Shown: positions 1-12,900 of the stretch, piece after piece
How the letters are laid out: each line of letters opens with the position of its first letter
How positions within the stretch are numbered: position 1 is the stretch's first letter
NCBI RefSeq assembly: GCF_010093595.1
Contig: NW_022985460.1
Coordinates: forward strand, 578,853-642,852
Direction: 5' to 3'
From: Mytilinidion resinicola
Lineage: Eukaryota; Ascomycota; Dothideomycetes; Mytilinidiales; Mytilinidiaceae
DNA: 64,000 bases
Notes under the pieces: model-generated
The model's input: only the letters and a program-made list of their open reading frames with translations
What the model was told of the DNA's origin: nothing
Databases searched by the model: none
Program-made: the position numbers and the translations under genes

Positions 1-1565
1 TAGCTCAGCCTTGACGCGTTCTGGGACCCGCAGACATGTCATGTGGTCCGCCATGCCTCCATCGAAGCTGTTGTTGTCGTCAATGCGCCTGGCGTCCACG
101 AGGTCGAAGATGTCGCGTCAGGCACCTTGAAACGTCGTGACGCGTGATGGCGCACGAAACAAGGCATAATTCCAGCCGCATGGAAACGGCCTCAAAATAG
201 CAAGGCGGCTGGATCCGGTGCTCGGGCGGGCCTTTGCAACGGCGATGGCGTGGGTGGAGGTTGAATTTGGTTGTGTTTCAAGGGAGAAGGAACCCTCCGT
301 GTTGATTGGCAGGCGACGTTGTTCGGCCGGAACAACTGCGGTTCCGCTGCACCAGCGCTTCGCCGCAGCCACTCGCAGCCACTCGTCGGCCTCACGCTCA
401 GGCGTCGATGGCGCGCGACACGCAAGGACCTTCGCAGTTGTGTCTCTGATCGTCCCGCTATTCTTGGGCCGGCGAGACGAGGCGGGAGGGTCACGATCCG
501 GGAGAGGGCACGCCGAACAGCTTCATGGCAGTCAACACCACGAAAACGGAGATGGAGGTGGTTCATGTATGTAGAAGTGGGAGACACACGATCCTTGCAG
601 ATGACGACGGCCTGCAGGCGAAATCAAGGCGCGCTCCATGCAACCCGCCGCACGCCCCCCGCAAGATCGCCATACATAACGGCGGCCGCCCCGGTCGTGG
701 GAAGGGCGGACATCTCCTCTGCGTTCACCTGGACCCTAGGTTTTGTCCCCTTGCGATCGACAACTCCACGGCGACTGAGGACGGGTGCTGGCCGCCCGTG
801 GAACCTGCTCACCGAGCCGGAGAAGCGACGCGCTGCCTCGCCCGTTTCGACGTCTGTCGGCCAGTGATCGCAAGTCCAGGAACTGAGGGCTCTGTCAGCC
901 TCCCCCCCGGCCGGTGACAAACACCGCCATCGAATATGGCACGCTGACGCTGTGTTAGGGCCTCCCGCAGGCTGGCCGTTGCACTCCCAGATGACTGGCC
1001 GCTGAGCACTCCTCCGGGTTCTGCGGGGGCGGCTATTTGGGCCTGACCACCAAGCACCCTCAAGTTCCAGAATAGAGCCGCGACCGACTGGGTGCCAGCT
1101 GAAACGCCTCGACCGGAGCCGCCTCTGTCTGCTAATTCGCAGAGGTCGCCAAACGGGTCCTGTTCAACCTCGCGGTACGTACCGCTCTTTGTTTCATCCG
1201 CCTTGAGCCTGCTTTGTGGTGAAGGACATAATGCCCTGGTCCTCCCCCGAACACTTCACTCCGGCACCTCCTCATTGTTCTGCGGCGTGGCAAATCCTCG
1301 GCATTTCCTTCTTGTTCCTTTGTTCTATTGTTCTCCTTCTCTTGTAATTCATAGTAATATTCGTGCTCTCCGTAAATCTCTGGCAGATTTTTTCCTCTAC
1401 CTCCACCCTACTACACCCGCCAAAGACTCGTACCACCTCTTTGTTCAACCTTTCTTTGGCCGTCTCCCACCATCTCATCACGCCTTCGCCTCTTTCGACC
1501 AGACCTGCCTTTTTCTAACGACTTTCGCCTCCAGGTTGAGGCTTTCAACTCCACCTCCCGTCGTC
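1..1565. other. Left-edge region upstream of PRM1
   Basis: No gene can be assigned with confidence. The first 144 bases stay open on the plus strand up to a TGA at 142-144 (about 46 codons) and are partly open on the minus strand too, so this could be the end of a gene entering from the left; it is too short to identify. From about 1,180 to 1,560 the plus strand becomes rich in C and T (runs of tttc, ctcc), typical of fungal promoters and 5' leaders, and probably serves PRM1. The reading frame of PRM1 is open back to 1,092, but that extension is low-complexity leader-like sequence without a convincing protein character. Confidence 0.4.
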
Positions 1566-3830
1566 ATGGCTTCCTCAGAGAACCAACAGCACATCTTCCC
1601 GGCTGTACCTCCGTCTCACTCCGCTGGCGATCATGAGATGCGAGACTACTACGCCCCGCATGATGCACCACGACCTCCAATAAACCAAACACCATACCTC
1701 ACACCATACCTCGGCCTTCGAGCTAGACTCTCGCAAGTATGGATCAATCGCTGGACCATTCTCCTCCTCCTCGTCCTTGTCCGCACCCTCATCGCCGTCG
1801 CCGGCATCAACGACAATCTCGGTTCCGCAAGGGACAAGGCCCTCCGCGCCTGCACCGAAGTCGAAGGCATCGGCAGCACCATGGCCTCTGGACCCCATTT
1901 CATGGCCCAGGGAATTAACGAAATGACCGCCACCGGCGTCGAGAAGGCTGTCAACGGGCTCATGTCGATGCTTTCCCTAAGCGTTACCACAGTTGAGGAG
2001 ATCGTGCTCTTTGTCATCAACATGATGACTTCGACCTACGTCTGCCTCATCACGCTTGCGGTGAGCGGCAGTCTCCACGCCGCCATCGAGCTTGGTGACG
2101 AGATCACCCAGTTCTTGAACAAGACACTCCCCGGCATTGGAGACGACATTGGGAACACGGCCCAGTCCTTTACGAGTGACCTGAACAGCTTCCTGCAGAA
2201 ACTCTCGAGCATACCATTCGGTGGGGGCAAAGCACCTACTTTGAACCTTGACAACGACATCAACAAGCTCAAGGACTTTACCACGCAGTTGCCCTCCAAT
2301 GTCAGCGACAGCCTGCAAAAGCTCAACAGCTCGATACCTGACTTCGCCGACGTCAAGAACTTCACCGACAACCTCATCAGGCTACCATTCGAAGAGGTTA
2401 AGAAGCTGATCAATGAGTCAATGACCAACTTTACATTCGATCGTTCGCTTCTACCGGTCCCTGCAAAGGCGAAACTGACCTTCTGCACTGGCAGCAACGG
2501 GATCAACGAGTTCTTCGATGATCTCGTTGCCTTGGAGATCAAGGCACGCAAGATCTTCATCGCGGTCATCGTTATCTTGGCTGTTCTTGTCTGCATTCCC
2601 ATGTGGTACAGAGAAATCCGCCGCTACCGCTGGATGCAACAGCGATCTCAGCTAGTGAATCAGAACGGGTACGAACCAATGGACGTCGTATATCTTACCT
2701 CTCGACCATACACGTCAACCTTCGGGGTCAAGCTCTCCAATCGCTTTGGATCCACCCGACGGAAGACTGTTATACGATGGTCTGTGGCCTATGCAACGTC
2801 GGTTCCTGCTCTGTTTGTTCTATCACTGGGTGTCGCTGGGCTATTTGCCTGTCTCTGTCAATTCATCCTCCTTAAGATAATCCAGAAGGAGGTCCCGGGG
2901 CTCACGAATCAGGTGGCCGATTTCGCGGACAACGTTATCCACTCCCTCAACAACGCCTCTTCATCTTGGGCTGGAGGAGTGAACCACGCGATCGGCACTA
3001 CTAATGCAGACATCAACCAGGACGTCTTCAGCTGGGTCAACACCACCACGTCTGCCGTGAACAATACCCTGAACGGGTTTGTTGACACCATGCACGATGA
3101 TCTTGACAAGGCTTTTGGAACAAACACCCCGTTGTCAGATGCGATCACCGGAGTTCTGGACTGCCTTGTCACTCTCAAGATCACGGGCATCCAGAAGGCG
3201 TTGACGTGGGTCACGGACCATGCCCACGTTGACTTTCCTTTGATGAATAACGACACATTCACACTTGGGGCCTTGGCTAGTATCAGCAATAGCTCATCCG
3301 CCGCCGATCTTCTTTCAGACCCCGGCAGTTCCACCAAGGATGACATTTCTGATGCAATCACCAGCTTGACAAACAAACTCCAAGATGGCATTCGCACTGA
3401 GGCTCTCATTTCGACTTTCATCCTCCTTCTCTGGGTTCTTATCGCACTCGGCGGCTTCATCCGTGCCTGCTTTGTGATTTTCGGTCGCGACAAGACACGC
3501 GGTGAAGGCGGTCAAGCCTACACAATCGATCCCGTCACTGACAACGTTCGAGGTCACGATTTCCCCCCACCCGATACTGCGGCACCCCCTTCCTACGAGT
3601 ACCCGGTCAACAAGGCTGCGCCATATACAATTCAACCACGGCCTTTCCCCACGTTCGAGCCGTCGCCAGAATCGCCTACTTCTCCAGACGAGAAGGTCGG
3701 CCAAGTTGGTGCACGAAACGTTGGCGATTCGGTTGCCCGGCCAAACCATCTCAGGGCCAGCAGCCACGGACATCTTGGAGGCAACTCACCTTACGACGAG
3801 AAAAACCCGAATAATCCATTTGCCGACTAA
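1566..3830 (+). CDS. PRM1: Plasma membrane fusion protein PRM1
   Basis: A single open frame of 754 codons. PRM1 is a multipass plasma-membrane protein that promotes lipid bilayer merger during mating and hyphal or germling fusion. The protein has the family layout: a short cytoplasmic N-terminus, a membrane segment near residues 55-75 (WTILLLLVLVRTLIAV), a second near 135-160, a long extracellular segment with many N-glycosylation sequons (NKT, NVS, NSS, NFT), a third membrane segment near 320-340 (IFIAVIVILAVLVCI), a fourth around 400-430, another sequon-rich loop, and a last membrane segment near 615-640 before a proline-rich cytoplasmic tail ending NNPFAD. I chose the ATG at 1,566 because the in-frame sequence before it reads like leader, although the frame is open to 1,092. 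Gene identity is from recall of the family; no search was run. Confidence 0.9.
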   Translation: MASSENQQHIFPAVPPSHSAGDHEMRDYYAPHDAPRPPINQTPYLTPYLGLRARLSQVWINRWTILLLLVLVRTLIAVAGINDNLGSARDKALRACTEVEGIGSTMASGPHFMAQGINEMTATGVEKAVNGLMSMLSLSVTTVEEIVLFVINMMTSTYVCLITLAVSGSLHAAIELGDEITQFLNKTLPGIGDDIGNTAQSFTSDLNSFLQKLSSIPFGGGKAPTLNLDNDINKLKDFTTQLPSNVSDSLQKLNSSIPDFADVKNFTDNLIRLPFEEVKKLINESMTNFTFDRSLLPVPAKAKLTFCTGSNGINEFFDDLVALEIKARKIFIAVIVILAVLVCIPMWYREIRRYRWMQQRSQLVNQNGYEPMDVVYLTSRPYTSTFGVKLSNRFGSTRRKTVIRWSVAYATSVPALFVLSLGVAGLFACLCQFILLKIIQKEVPGLTNQVADFADNVIHSLNNASSSWAGGVNHAIGTTNADINQDVFSWVNTTTSAVNNTLNGFVDTMHDDLDKAFGTNTPLSDAITGVLDCLVTLKITGIQKALTWVTDHAHVDFPLMNNDTFTLGALASISNSSSAADLLSDPGSSTKDDISDAITSLTNKLQDGIRTEALISTFILLLWVLIALGGFIRACFVIFGRDKTRGEGGQAYTIDPVTDNVRGHDFPPPDTAAPPSYEYPVNKAAPYTIQPRPFPTFEPSPESPTSPDEKVGQVGARNVGDSVARPNHLRASSHGHLGGNSPYDEKNPNNPFAD

Positions 3831-5206
3831 GCCACTAGCATTAAATTGCTAATCCTCTGTGACCTTTTCTTTTGATCTGAGTCTACGAGGACGTAGCCTT
3901 TTCGGACACGCGAAGAGACGTAATTGCTCAGGTTACGTACCTTGGTCCCTAGGTCCTTTCCAAATGAGGCTTTGCTCTTTGGAAAAACTGTAAGATGTAG
4001 AGCTTCGGCTCTCTCTGGCAGAAAACTGGTGTTTATAATATTCTTCTCGTCCACTTGTTGGATAACTTTTATATTTTGGTTTATTGTTTGTGTTTTGCTC
4101 TGCATATGCGCGCGGCGTTGGATGATATCCCCTCATTGCATTTTCAAGCATTTTCTTAGCGTTCCTTCAAAAGATTACTTGATGACTATCCTTTAATGAG
4201 CGTGCGTGTATCTCCTTTGGTATGTCTGTTCCCGAGGCCCTTTCCATCCCGTTCCTCTCCAGTGCTCTCTATCATCCTTCATTTCCCTTCTCCATTCTTC
4301 CCTCGTCCCCGCCTTCCCGTTGGCTTGCCCGGTTGGCCGCGACGTCGTGGAGTTTGGACCTTAGGATGCGATGTTGTTGATGGTAGAGCGGTGCTGTGCA
4401 CGAGCCGGACATATTGGGTATGATCGTTCATTCGCCTCTTATTTGCTCCCTTCTACCCCTTGCCCTTACGGTTGTATCTTTGGACCCGATTGTGGTGATC
4501 GTGGCGGAGGAGGAGCTGCCGGCCTGACCCGTCTTGTGTTGTCTTGCCCGGCGGAGCAGTGGGAGCTGCTGATCGATAACAAGCGTTATTCCTTCCTCCT
4601 CGTGTATTTTCTTTCTTTCCTCTCAGGACCAGGGCGGATAGGAAATTGCGAGTTGAGCTGGAGGAGAGTGAGAATGTGTTGAGTCGGCTGGTTGAAGTAT
4701 CCTCGTCCTCTGGATGAAGGGTTGGTTATTGCGCTTTGCGACCTGTGGATCCTGCTGCACTTGTAGCGGGACGATATTTGGAACATGAAGAGTCAGTGGT
4801 GGAATATACACGTATGCGCGGCCAGCGCTTCACAAACAGTCGCTCTTTTGAAAATCATGTCCTAAGAGAGGACGGGCTCCCTCCAAATTGCTATTGCTGG
4901 AGGCCGTAGACTAGACAAATTGAAACCCTCTCCTGGACAAACTATAGAATTCTGAATTGTGATACATGACACCAAAGAAATCCAGCCCTCGGGAGTGGGC
5001 ATCGGATCCGTAGGGGATGTTGAAGTCATGTGACTTGAATTCAAGCTCGGGCCTCATCTCCGTTACTTCGTACCTCATCTTGCATGTGAGCTCTCTCAAG
5101 CTTCAGACTCCACAATATGCTGTCTGGAGCGCGGCAGGACCGCAATTTTGTGTTCGCATAACCTTGACCAATCTATACACTAATCCCAAGGTCGCCGGAC
5201 ATCATC
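3831..5206. other. Intergenic region between PRM1 and VPS39
   Basis: No supported gene. An AT-rich stretch at about 3,990-4,160 probably holds the PRM1 3' end. A long pyrimidine tract (about 4,205-4,320, mostly C and T on the plus strand) follows. The rest up to 5,206 shows no coding frame of note and presumably includes the VPS39 promoter. Confidence 0.5.
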
Positions 5207-8200
5207 ATGCTCTCAGCATTCACGGCCCGGCCGATAGTCGAGCTCAAGCAGCGGGACAAGTCTAAGATCGAATCGATCTTGGCTTACGGTAAACTCTACT
5301 TACGACACTCCACTTAACACTACTGACCGAGCTTCAAATAGGTGACCGCGTGCTCGTCGGCCTCAATACCGGCTCCCTCCGAATCTACCGCGTCAACGAG
5401 CTCAACGAGGACGCCGACAAGCCAGAGCAACTGAACGGCGACAATGAACCCGACCAACCCAAGGCGAAGCCTGCAGACCTGCTCCGGGAAGAGGATAAGT
5501 TCTCGCGCCGACCGGTGCAGCAGCTCGCCATCATCAAAGAAGCCAACATTCTCGTCTCCCTCTCCGACAACTATGTCTCGATACACGACCTCCAGACCTA
5601 CGCGCTGCAAGAGCGCCTGGAGAAGACGCGGGGCGCGACGTCATTCGCGGTCACGTCGAACATCGTGAAGGATCCCAGCACAGGCATACCATCAATCGTG
5701 TCGAGGCTGGCGGTGGCCGTCAAGAGGAAGATTATACTATGGACCTGGCAGGATATGGAGCTGTCGGATGAAGCCTCTGAGCTGACGCTGATTGCGTCGG
5801 TAAAGTCGTTGACATGGGCGACGGGGACGAAGATTGTCGCCGGGATGGACCCGGGATTTGTGATGGTGGATATTGAAAGCCAGGAGATTTCGGATATCAA
5901 TAAACCAGGCGCGCCGGGAGAAGCTGGAGGGCAAGGCGGAACAAGATTCGGGGCTGTCACGTCTTCTGGAATGGGGTATATGGGCATGGGGAGCTGGGTT
6001 CCGAAACCTATGGCTACTAGGCTTGGAGAGGGCCAAATGCTGCTTGGAAAGGACGTCAATACACTATTTATCGATACGGATGGGAATGCCCTCGACAAGA
6101 GACAATTTCCTTGGGCTTCTGCTCCAGAAGCGATTGGATACTCGTATCCTTATATGCTAGCATTACAAGCTCCTGCAAAAGGTGGACTAGAAGTTCGCAA
6201 TCCGGATACTCTCTCGCTCCTCCAGACTATATCTCTACCAAACGCAAACTTCCTACACGTTCCGCAGCCGAATATTAGTCTTGCTCATGCAGGCAAGGGA
6301 TTCTTAGTCGCAAGCGATCGATGCATTTGGAGAATGGGTGCTTTGGATTACGATTCGCAGATCGATGAGCTCGTCCTAAATGGGAGATATGACGAGTCGA
6401 TTAGCTTGCTAGGCATGCTCGAAGATACCCTTTTGAAGGACAAGGTCGGAAGAATACGAGAAATCAAGATGCTCAAGGCGCAAGGCTTATTTGACCTACG
6501 AAGGTACCGGGAGTCTCTGGAACTGTTCTCGAACGCTGAAGCACCACCCGAGCGAGTGATCGCATTGTACCCCAAAGTGATTGCGGGCGGCCTTGCAGCT
6601 ACTGAACATGTTGAAGAAGCCGAGGACGAGGCTGATCATGAAGAGACAAATGGCGAACCCAGCGTTGAAAGCAGTAAAACCATTCCTACGCCGGCATCGT
6701 CTCTCGGCCGATCTATGATTGGCAAATTCATCGCTGAGCAGAAGAAGGCGGATTCAGACTCTTCATCCGCGAGGTCGGTGAAGGTAGTTACTGATGGTAG
6801 TGACACGGCAAGCATCAAAGCCAAGGTGTCGGAGACCTTGACGAATGAAAAGCCCTTGGGTAAGTAAATTCTCTTGAGCGGTGATGCATCTACTGACAGC
6901 ATCACAGAAGGAAAAGACCTGACCAGGGCTGTCAACGAGCTCCGTGCGTTCCTGGCACAGACTCGCGTCAAACTAAAACGATTTATCAATACCGATGGAA
7001 CACTCAAGCAACCGCTACAGGAGCCCAGCGAGAGTCAATCGGAAGACTTTAAGCCTGAATTTTGGAAGTACATCATGGAACCACCTTCGTCTGGGCAGGG
7101 TGACTGGGCTAGCAAACTCCGCGAAGTCGCAGAATTGGTCGATACTACGCTTTTCCGAGCTTATATGCTTGTCAGCCCAAGCTTAGCTGGTCCGTTGTTT
7201 CGCCTAGATAACTTCTGCGATCCGGAGGTTGTCAACGAGAGGCTTTACGAGAGCGGCCGGTACAGCGATCTCATCGATTTTCTACATGGGAAAAAGCTAC
7301 ATCGAGAAGCTCTTGAGCTCCTTGCCAAATTCGGGAAGAATGACGCCGATGGCGAAGTAGCACCAGCACTGAGAGGTCCACATAGGACTGTTGGCTATTT
7401 GCAGCAGCTGCCGCCGGAGATGATTGATCTCATTCTCGAATTTGCAGAATGGCCCCTCAGAGTTGATCCGGAACACGGCATGGAGATTTTCCTTGCCGAC
7501 ACCGAGAATGCTGAAACTTTGCCGAGAGAGAAGGTTCTTGAGTTTCTACAGCACATCGACCTCAATTTGGCCGTGAAATATCTCGAACACATTATCGAGG
7601 AGCTGGGCGACCCTGAGCCAGACTTCCATCAACGGCTCATCGACCTATATCTGCAACGGCTGAAAGCTGGCCCCGATGCGTTTGATAGTGATGAAGAGCG
7701 GCAGATATGGCTTTGGAAACTACAGACGTTCTTGAAGAGCAGTTCCCACTATACAAAGATTCGTGCGTTCAGAGAACTGCCCACAGATGGTAAGCACCTA
7801 CTTCCATGGAGAACCAACACAGCCCCGCTAACCCTCTCGCCCCAGACCCCGACTACTACGAATCGCGCGCCATCGTCCTAAGCAAAATGGACCAGCACAA
7901 ACAAGCCCTCCAAATCTACGTCTTCCAAATGAAAGATTACCAAAAAGCCGAAGAGTGCGTACCTACCCTCCCCTTTTCCCGACCCTACCAAGTACTAAAT
8001 TCCTCCCCACAGATACTGCAACCAAACCTACCTCACAGGCCTGCAACCCTCCGCGCCCACCTCCACAACCGCCCACGCCGCCACGCGCGGCATCGCGCCC
8101 ACCATGGACCCCGAAGACGCCGAGCCGACAATCTACCACACACTCCTCTCCCTCTACCTGGCCCCGCCGCCGCCCCACGCCCCCAACTGGGCGCCCGCCC

Positions 8201-8622
8201 TCGCCCTCCTCTCGCGCCACGGCGCCCGCCTCCCCGCATCCACGACGCTGGACTTGGTCCCGCAGTCCCTGCCCGTCAAGGAGCTGCAGAGCTACTTCCG
8301 CGGCCGCATCCGCAACGCCAACAGCGTCATGAACGAGGAGCGCATCGTCGCGCGGCTACGCGGCGTGGAGAAAGTCGCGGTCGAGGCGGCGCTGCTGGTG
8401 GGCGACGAAGGCGGCGTGGGCGGGCGGAACCGGCGGGTGCTGGTGGGCGAGGAGCGGCATTGTGCCGTGTGCCATAAGCGGTTTGGGGGCGCGGCGATTA
8501 GGGTGTATCCGGATGGGAGTGTGGTGCATAGCGGGTGCTTGAAGGGGAGTGTGGGGCGCAAGGGGACGGGGGGTGGGGTTGGGGGATTGGTGGAGGGGGG
8601 GAGGAGGGGAGGTTGGGGGTGA
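5207..8622 (+). CDS. VPS39: HOPS subunit VPS39/VAM6 (vacuolar protein sorting 39)
   Basis: Five exons: 5207-5288, 5342-6859, 6908-7789, 7846-7954 and 8013-8622, giving 1,066 residues, close to the yeast Vam6 length. The product is the tethering subunit of the HOPS complex that binds Rab7/Ypt7 and drives vacuole and late-endosome fusion. Seen: an N-terminal CNH-type region (exon 1 gives MLSAFTARPIVEL, exon 2 continues GDRVLVGLNTGSLRIY), a helical middle (clathrin-repeat-like, for example EALELLAKFGKNDADG), the Vps39 domain 1 region around RALDYDSQIDEL-type sequence near residue 360, and a C-terminal zinc-binding end CAVCHKRFGG followed by VHSGC. All introns are 48-58 bases. The fourth intron must start at GTGCGT (7955), because other donors give a stop or break the frame. 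The last ~30 codons are a glycine-rich tail that ends at TGA. Confidence 0.9.
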
Positions 8623-9995
8623 GGGGTGAGGGGGGGATGATGGACGGGATATATAGGGTGTTCTGAATTAGAAGATATCTCTAGTCGTACTATTTGTGAC
8701 GGTTTAAGTTACGGTGCTTTCCAATGATACGCCACGACCATGTCCAGATCACGCGGCCTAGCTCCCGTTAATAACTCCTCGCCAACGCCTAAAATCTACC
8801 CCTTGTCCCATGGGGCCTGATCGGTAGCGTAGCATATTCTGTATACGTACCGACAATAGCGTGTGAATAAAACCCACAAGAAGCCGGTTCCGATGAACCG
8901 TGGGCTGGCGTGTCGAAGGAATACTCCTGCCTGGGCGACCCTTCGCTAAGATCTGCTTTCTCATGCGCGAGGGCCTGATTGCCGAGGTGGAGGGACGCAG
9001 ATAAGTGGTTTCAAGGTCGAATTACAGGCGCCTGGTATAAGCCACGGTAAGGGGGGGGTTCTACGCCAGGGGGTTGCAGTCGTTCACGGGATTCCGGTCT
9101 CGGGGGGGGGTTTTTTTTTTCGAAACGGCTTGCCGGGGAGTCTCTGATGGTGGAGCGTGCCGCGGGAATATTACGATATATTTCTGTTTGAGCCAGCTAA
9201 GACTTTGCTAGAAGAGGTAGAACGTGGTCGTCCCGTTTGTCATTAGAGGCTATACCGCAAAGCACGGGAAGCCACCATCAAAACGCATTCACACATCGCC
9301 AGCAGTCGAACCAGCATGACTTCACAACCTCATTGCACTATCCTAATCCCCTTCCAACACCTCAGCCCATGCTTATCATCATTATCATCTCTCGTCGAGC
9401 AGTCGCCTCCACGACCGCCATGCCATAATATCAGAGAGAAAAAGAAAAAAAAAAAAGTAAGCAAACCCCAGGTGCCCCTGCAAAAGTTCACAACCATGAA
9501 GCATCAATGCCTGCCACAGAGTAATGAAAACATTATGAAAAAGCCGAACCAATAGAAACAAGAAAGAGTAATTGGTGTGTGGAATGGATGCAATAGGCAA
9601 TGGAGATCCTTCGCCGCCGCTATACCCCCAAGCCAGAAACGACTGTTCAATTTTCTTCAACCCCTTGCTTTCCCCGCCTTCGCTGGACACCATGGGAGAG
9701 GAAGGGAAAGGGGAAAAGGTTTCGTAGCCAAAAGCAAGAGAGAAGCAAACGCCAAAAACACCAGTCACCGTCATTCCGACTGCCAGTTAGGTAGAGGTAA
9801 AGGCCGTGTCATCCCGTGATCAGTCGTCTATTTGCTTTCCCGTTCCGTGAGAAAACGCCGGCATGTAAGGTCAAGTGCATCGTGTGCACGAGCTTTTGGT
9901 GTTTTTCGTTGCCTACCATCAGACTAAGAGAGATGACTTAATCATCGACCGCAAATCTGCGGTGATGAAACAAGAGATGTGAAGAAGAATTCGCT
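8623..9995. other. Convergent intergenic region between VPS39 and the ubiquitin hydrolase
   Basis: The two flanking genes point at each other, so this 1.37 kb holds two 3' ends. No coding frame is convincing. It contains unusual homopolymer runs (a G9T10 junction at 9,102-9,120 and an A-rich run with 12 consecutive A at about 9,446-9,457). Confidence 0.5.
9102..9120. repeat. G9T10 homopolymer junction
   Basis: Nine G are followed directly by ten T. It sits between two convergent genes. It could be a replication-slippage hotspot or an assembly artefact at a homopolymer. Confidence 0.8.
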
Positions 9996-12900
9996 TCAGC
10001 GGTCCACGTCAATTGCCTCTTCTTCTGAAGAATTCTCTTCATACTGGGAGTCGTCGTAGGCATCTATGTCATATGTTGGTAACATGCTATCGTCTAGGAG
10101 TAGGGAGCATTTACCACCAGAGAGAGTGTCATCTTCAAGTGGCCAGTTGCGGAACCGTTGGTCAACTGTTGAAAGAGTGTTAGCTATCGATCTTGTGAGA
10201 AAACTAGCATAAGCAGGGAATCTTACCTAAGTTGAAGGTTCGAAGCAACGTCTCATCTTCCGCCTCAAGGAAGCACTCGTCCTCGTTGCGCTGCCATTCC
10301 GATACAGCCGCTGCCAGGGTACGAGCAAAGAGGAACAAGAAGTATATGATACTTCGGTTCGCGCCAGCGTCGTAATCCAAGAGGACATGGTTGCAAAGTA
10401 CCTTGAGTAGTTCCCTCATGGTTTTGAACTTTCTGAACTTGAGTTCTCGTTCATTGGGTCCAGCGATGGAGAGCCTGAGGAACAAGTGATCAAGAATCGT
10501 CATTGCGTTTCGTCGTATAGACTCATCCTCGTACAGAAGGAGACCGACAGCATATCTCTTTGCAAAAATGATTGCTTGTTCGTAAAAGAATGTTGGGGGT
10601 GTGTTGGGATTCTGCAGATTGGGCAAGTGGGTGAAGAAGTCCAGGCGAGCTTCGCCGTTTTGATCGAGGAACTTCTCTGTATCCGCCGTAACGCTCTGGA
10701 TGGTATGAGTTATTTCCGTTGTACTTCGGCAAGCTTCGCAGAATGAAACGGCCGCGCGAATGTAAACCTCATTGCCAGGTGGACTGATTGTTGTGATTCC
10801 TTCGTTGATCGTGTGGGAGAGCCGAGAGCGAATGCTAGTGCTGTCAAATGCCAGCGCCAGCTTTATGATTTCGCCCGGCCAGAAACATTGAGACTTTGAG
10901 GGCTCAAATTTCTCGATCATCATGTCGAACGTGGCGTATATCTTGTAGTCTTCATGCCAAGTAAGAAGAGCGCTTCGCTCGTTCCTAGTGAGTGGAAACC
11001 TGCCTCCACTGAAGGCACTCAAACGTTGTTGGTGGTTGTAGACTGACTCTGCATTCAAGTCGATCCGATGTAGCAGACAACAGACCAGCTCGATTATTTG
11101 GTTGAACACACCCTTCTTCTTGTCCACCAACTTCCAGAGACTGATGTCCGCGTTTCTGATGTTAGGAGAAGCATGCATGGCGAAAAGGCGCAAGCAGAAG
11201 AGAAGCGTGTCATTCTCCAACATGACTGCTGCTTCATGCGTTCCTTTGCTAGCTATGTCGGCGAGAAGGCGGAAGTAGTCATCCCAGCCACGCGTACCAA
11301 TCCACATGTGCTTTTTCAGTTGCCCGAGTTGCCGTGTTACAACTGATAGAGCACCGTCCTCGTTGGTGGCCAATAAAGCCTCCAAGTCTTCGTCGGAAGT
11401 ATCGACGCCATACATGACTGAGTCTTCTTCGCGAATCTTAAACAGACACTCTCGCAAGAACGATCGGATCCCCATTCGGATCTTCGAGTGTGTACATCGT
11501 AGAAGAAGGCCGACGAGCGTGTGCTCGTTGCTGCAAAGCTGGTCAACAGCCACTCTACAGCAAGTCACGCATCCTTGGACGGTTTTCCAAAGTTGAATCA
11601 TGATCTCATCGAAATTGGAGATGTCCCTCTGCCGGCCGATGACTTGGGTTATGTGCTGAATCGTGATACCCAGGACCAGTTTTTCCTGTCTGTGGTTCTC
11701 GGAGCATATGCCGTTGTTCACATCGCGCAGTTGATACAGAACTTGTCGGACGAAGCGAGAGTGGTTGGGGTCGTAGAGACAGTATTCTCGGACGAACGCT
11801 TCGTTATCTTGAGCAATAGAAATTTCACGATCGGCAGGAATCGGAACTTTGGTAGGCCCAGAGAGAGAAGTGCTGATAAACTTCTGGTGGTCTGCATCCA
11901 TCGCTGATTTTCGTTGGTAGAAAAGCATATACGCACTGAACGGTTTCTGCTGTCTCTGGAAGTGTTCGTCATAGATCCCTCCAAAAGCGTTGTATGCGAT
12001 TTGGCTAGGTTCGAAATCTGTCACTTCGCGATCGTTGAAGTCGAGCCACTTTTGCGAGCCTCCAGATGCCGACGGTCGTTCGCGAATGAAAGAGTAGTAG
12101 TGGCCATTCTCCGAGTTGCCCTGGTGGACGAGAACACCAACGAGCTCGAAGATATCCTCTTTCCGGGGCTTCTCTGGATCGCTGAGATGGTCCACATTGT
12201 AGGGGCTAACATCAATCTCGGTGGGAAACTCGAAGTAGTCGTTGATCTTGGTTCTCCGCATATCGATAAGATCAAAATCAAATCGCTTCAGGTGGAATAT
12301 CAAGTTATCGGGCACGTCTTTCAGGCAAGTCCTTGAAAAGCACTTCGTCAGCGCACGATATTCCAAAAGCCGAGGTGAGCACATACCGCTTAACAGCATC
12401 GACAAATTTGCCTCCACAAGATTCGCACTTGTACTTGTTATCTATTTGTAATTAGTAGGTATATTGCGCTTGATTCTTAGCACATGATTCTTAGCACAAT
12501 ATTGACTTACCTCCTTCCATGACGTCGCCTTCAACAAAAGATTGTAGACTCTCCTGCAGATTGGCCTTTCCTTGAACATCGCATTGAATGACGAAGAAGC
12601 TCTCAACACGCTCAGACACGTGCTCGCATTCCTTTGATTTGATCTGGTTGACGGTATGCCCGCCGTAAAACGAGCGGAAAAGCTGCTTGGTAGCCGGGGA
12701 AAGCATTTGTCCCTCCCATTGGTCGAAGAGGAGGTTGTAAAATTCGTCCGCATCCATCTGTACGTTGATGTCAATCGGCTCACTGTCCAAGCCCTTTACG
12801 AACGCTGCGAAACTTCTAGGGTCAGCGGCCTTGCGATAGGTGTTTTGCATTTGGGCGAAAAGTCTCTGTGTTTCTGAAAGCAGCTGCTGCGACCCTCTCG

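Noticed and set aside
1..144. Possible end of a gene entering from the left
   Set aside because: Open for 46 codons on the plus strand, but also partly open on the minus strand and too short to recognise.
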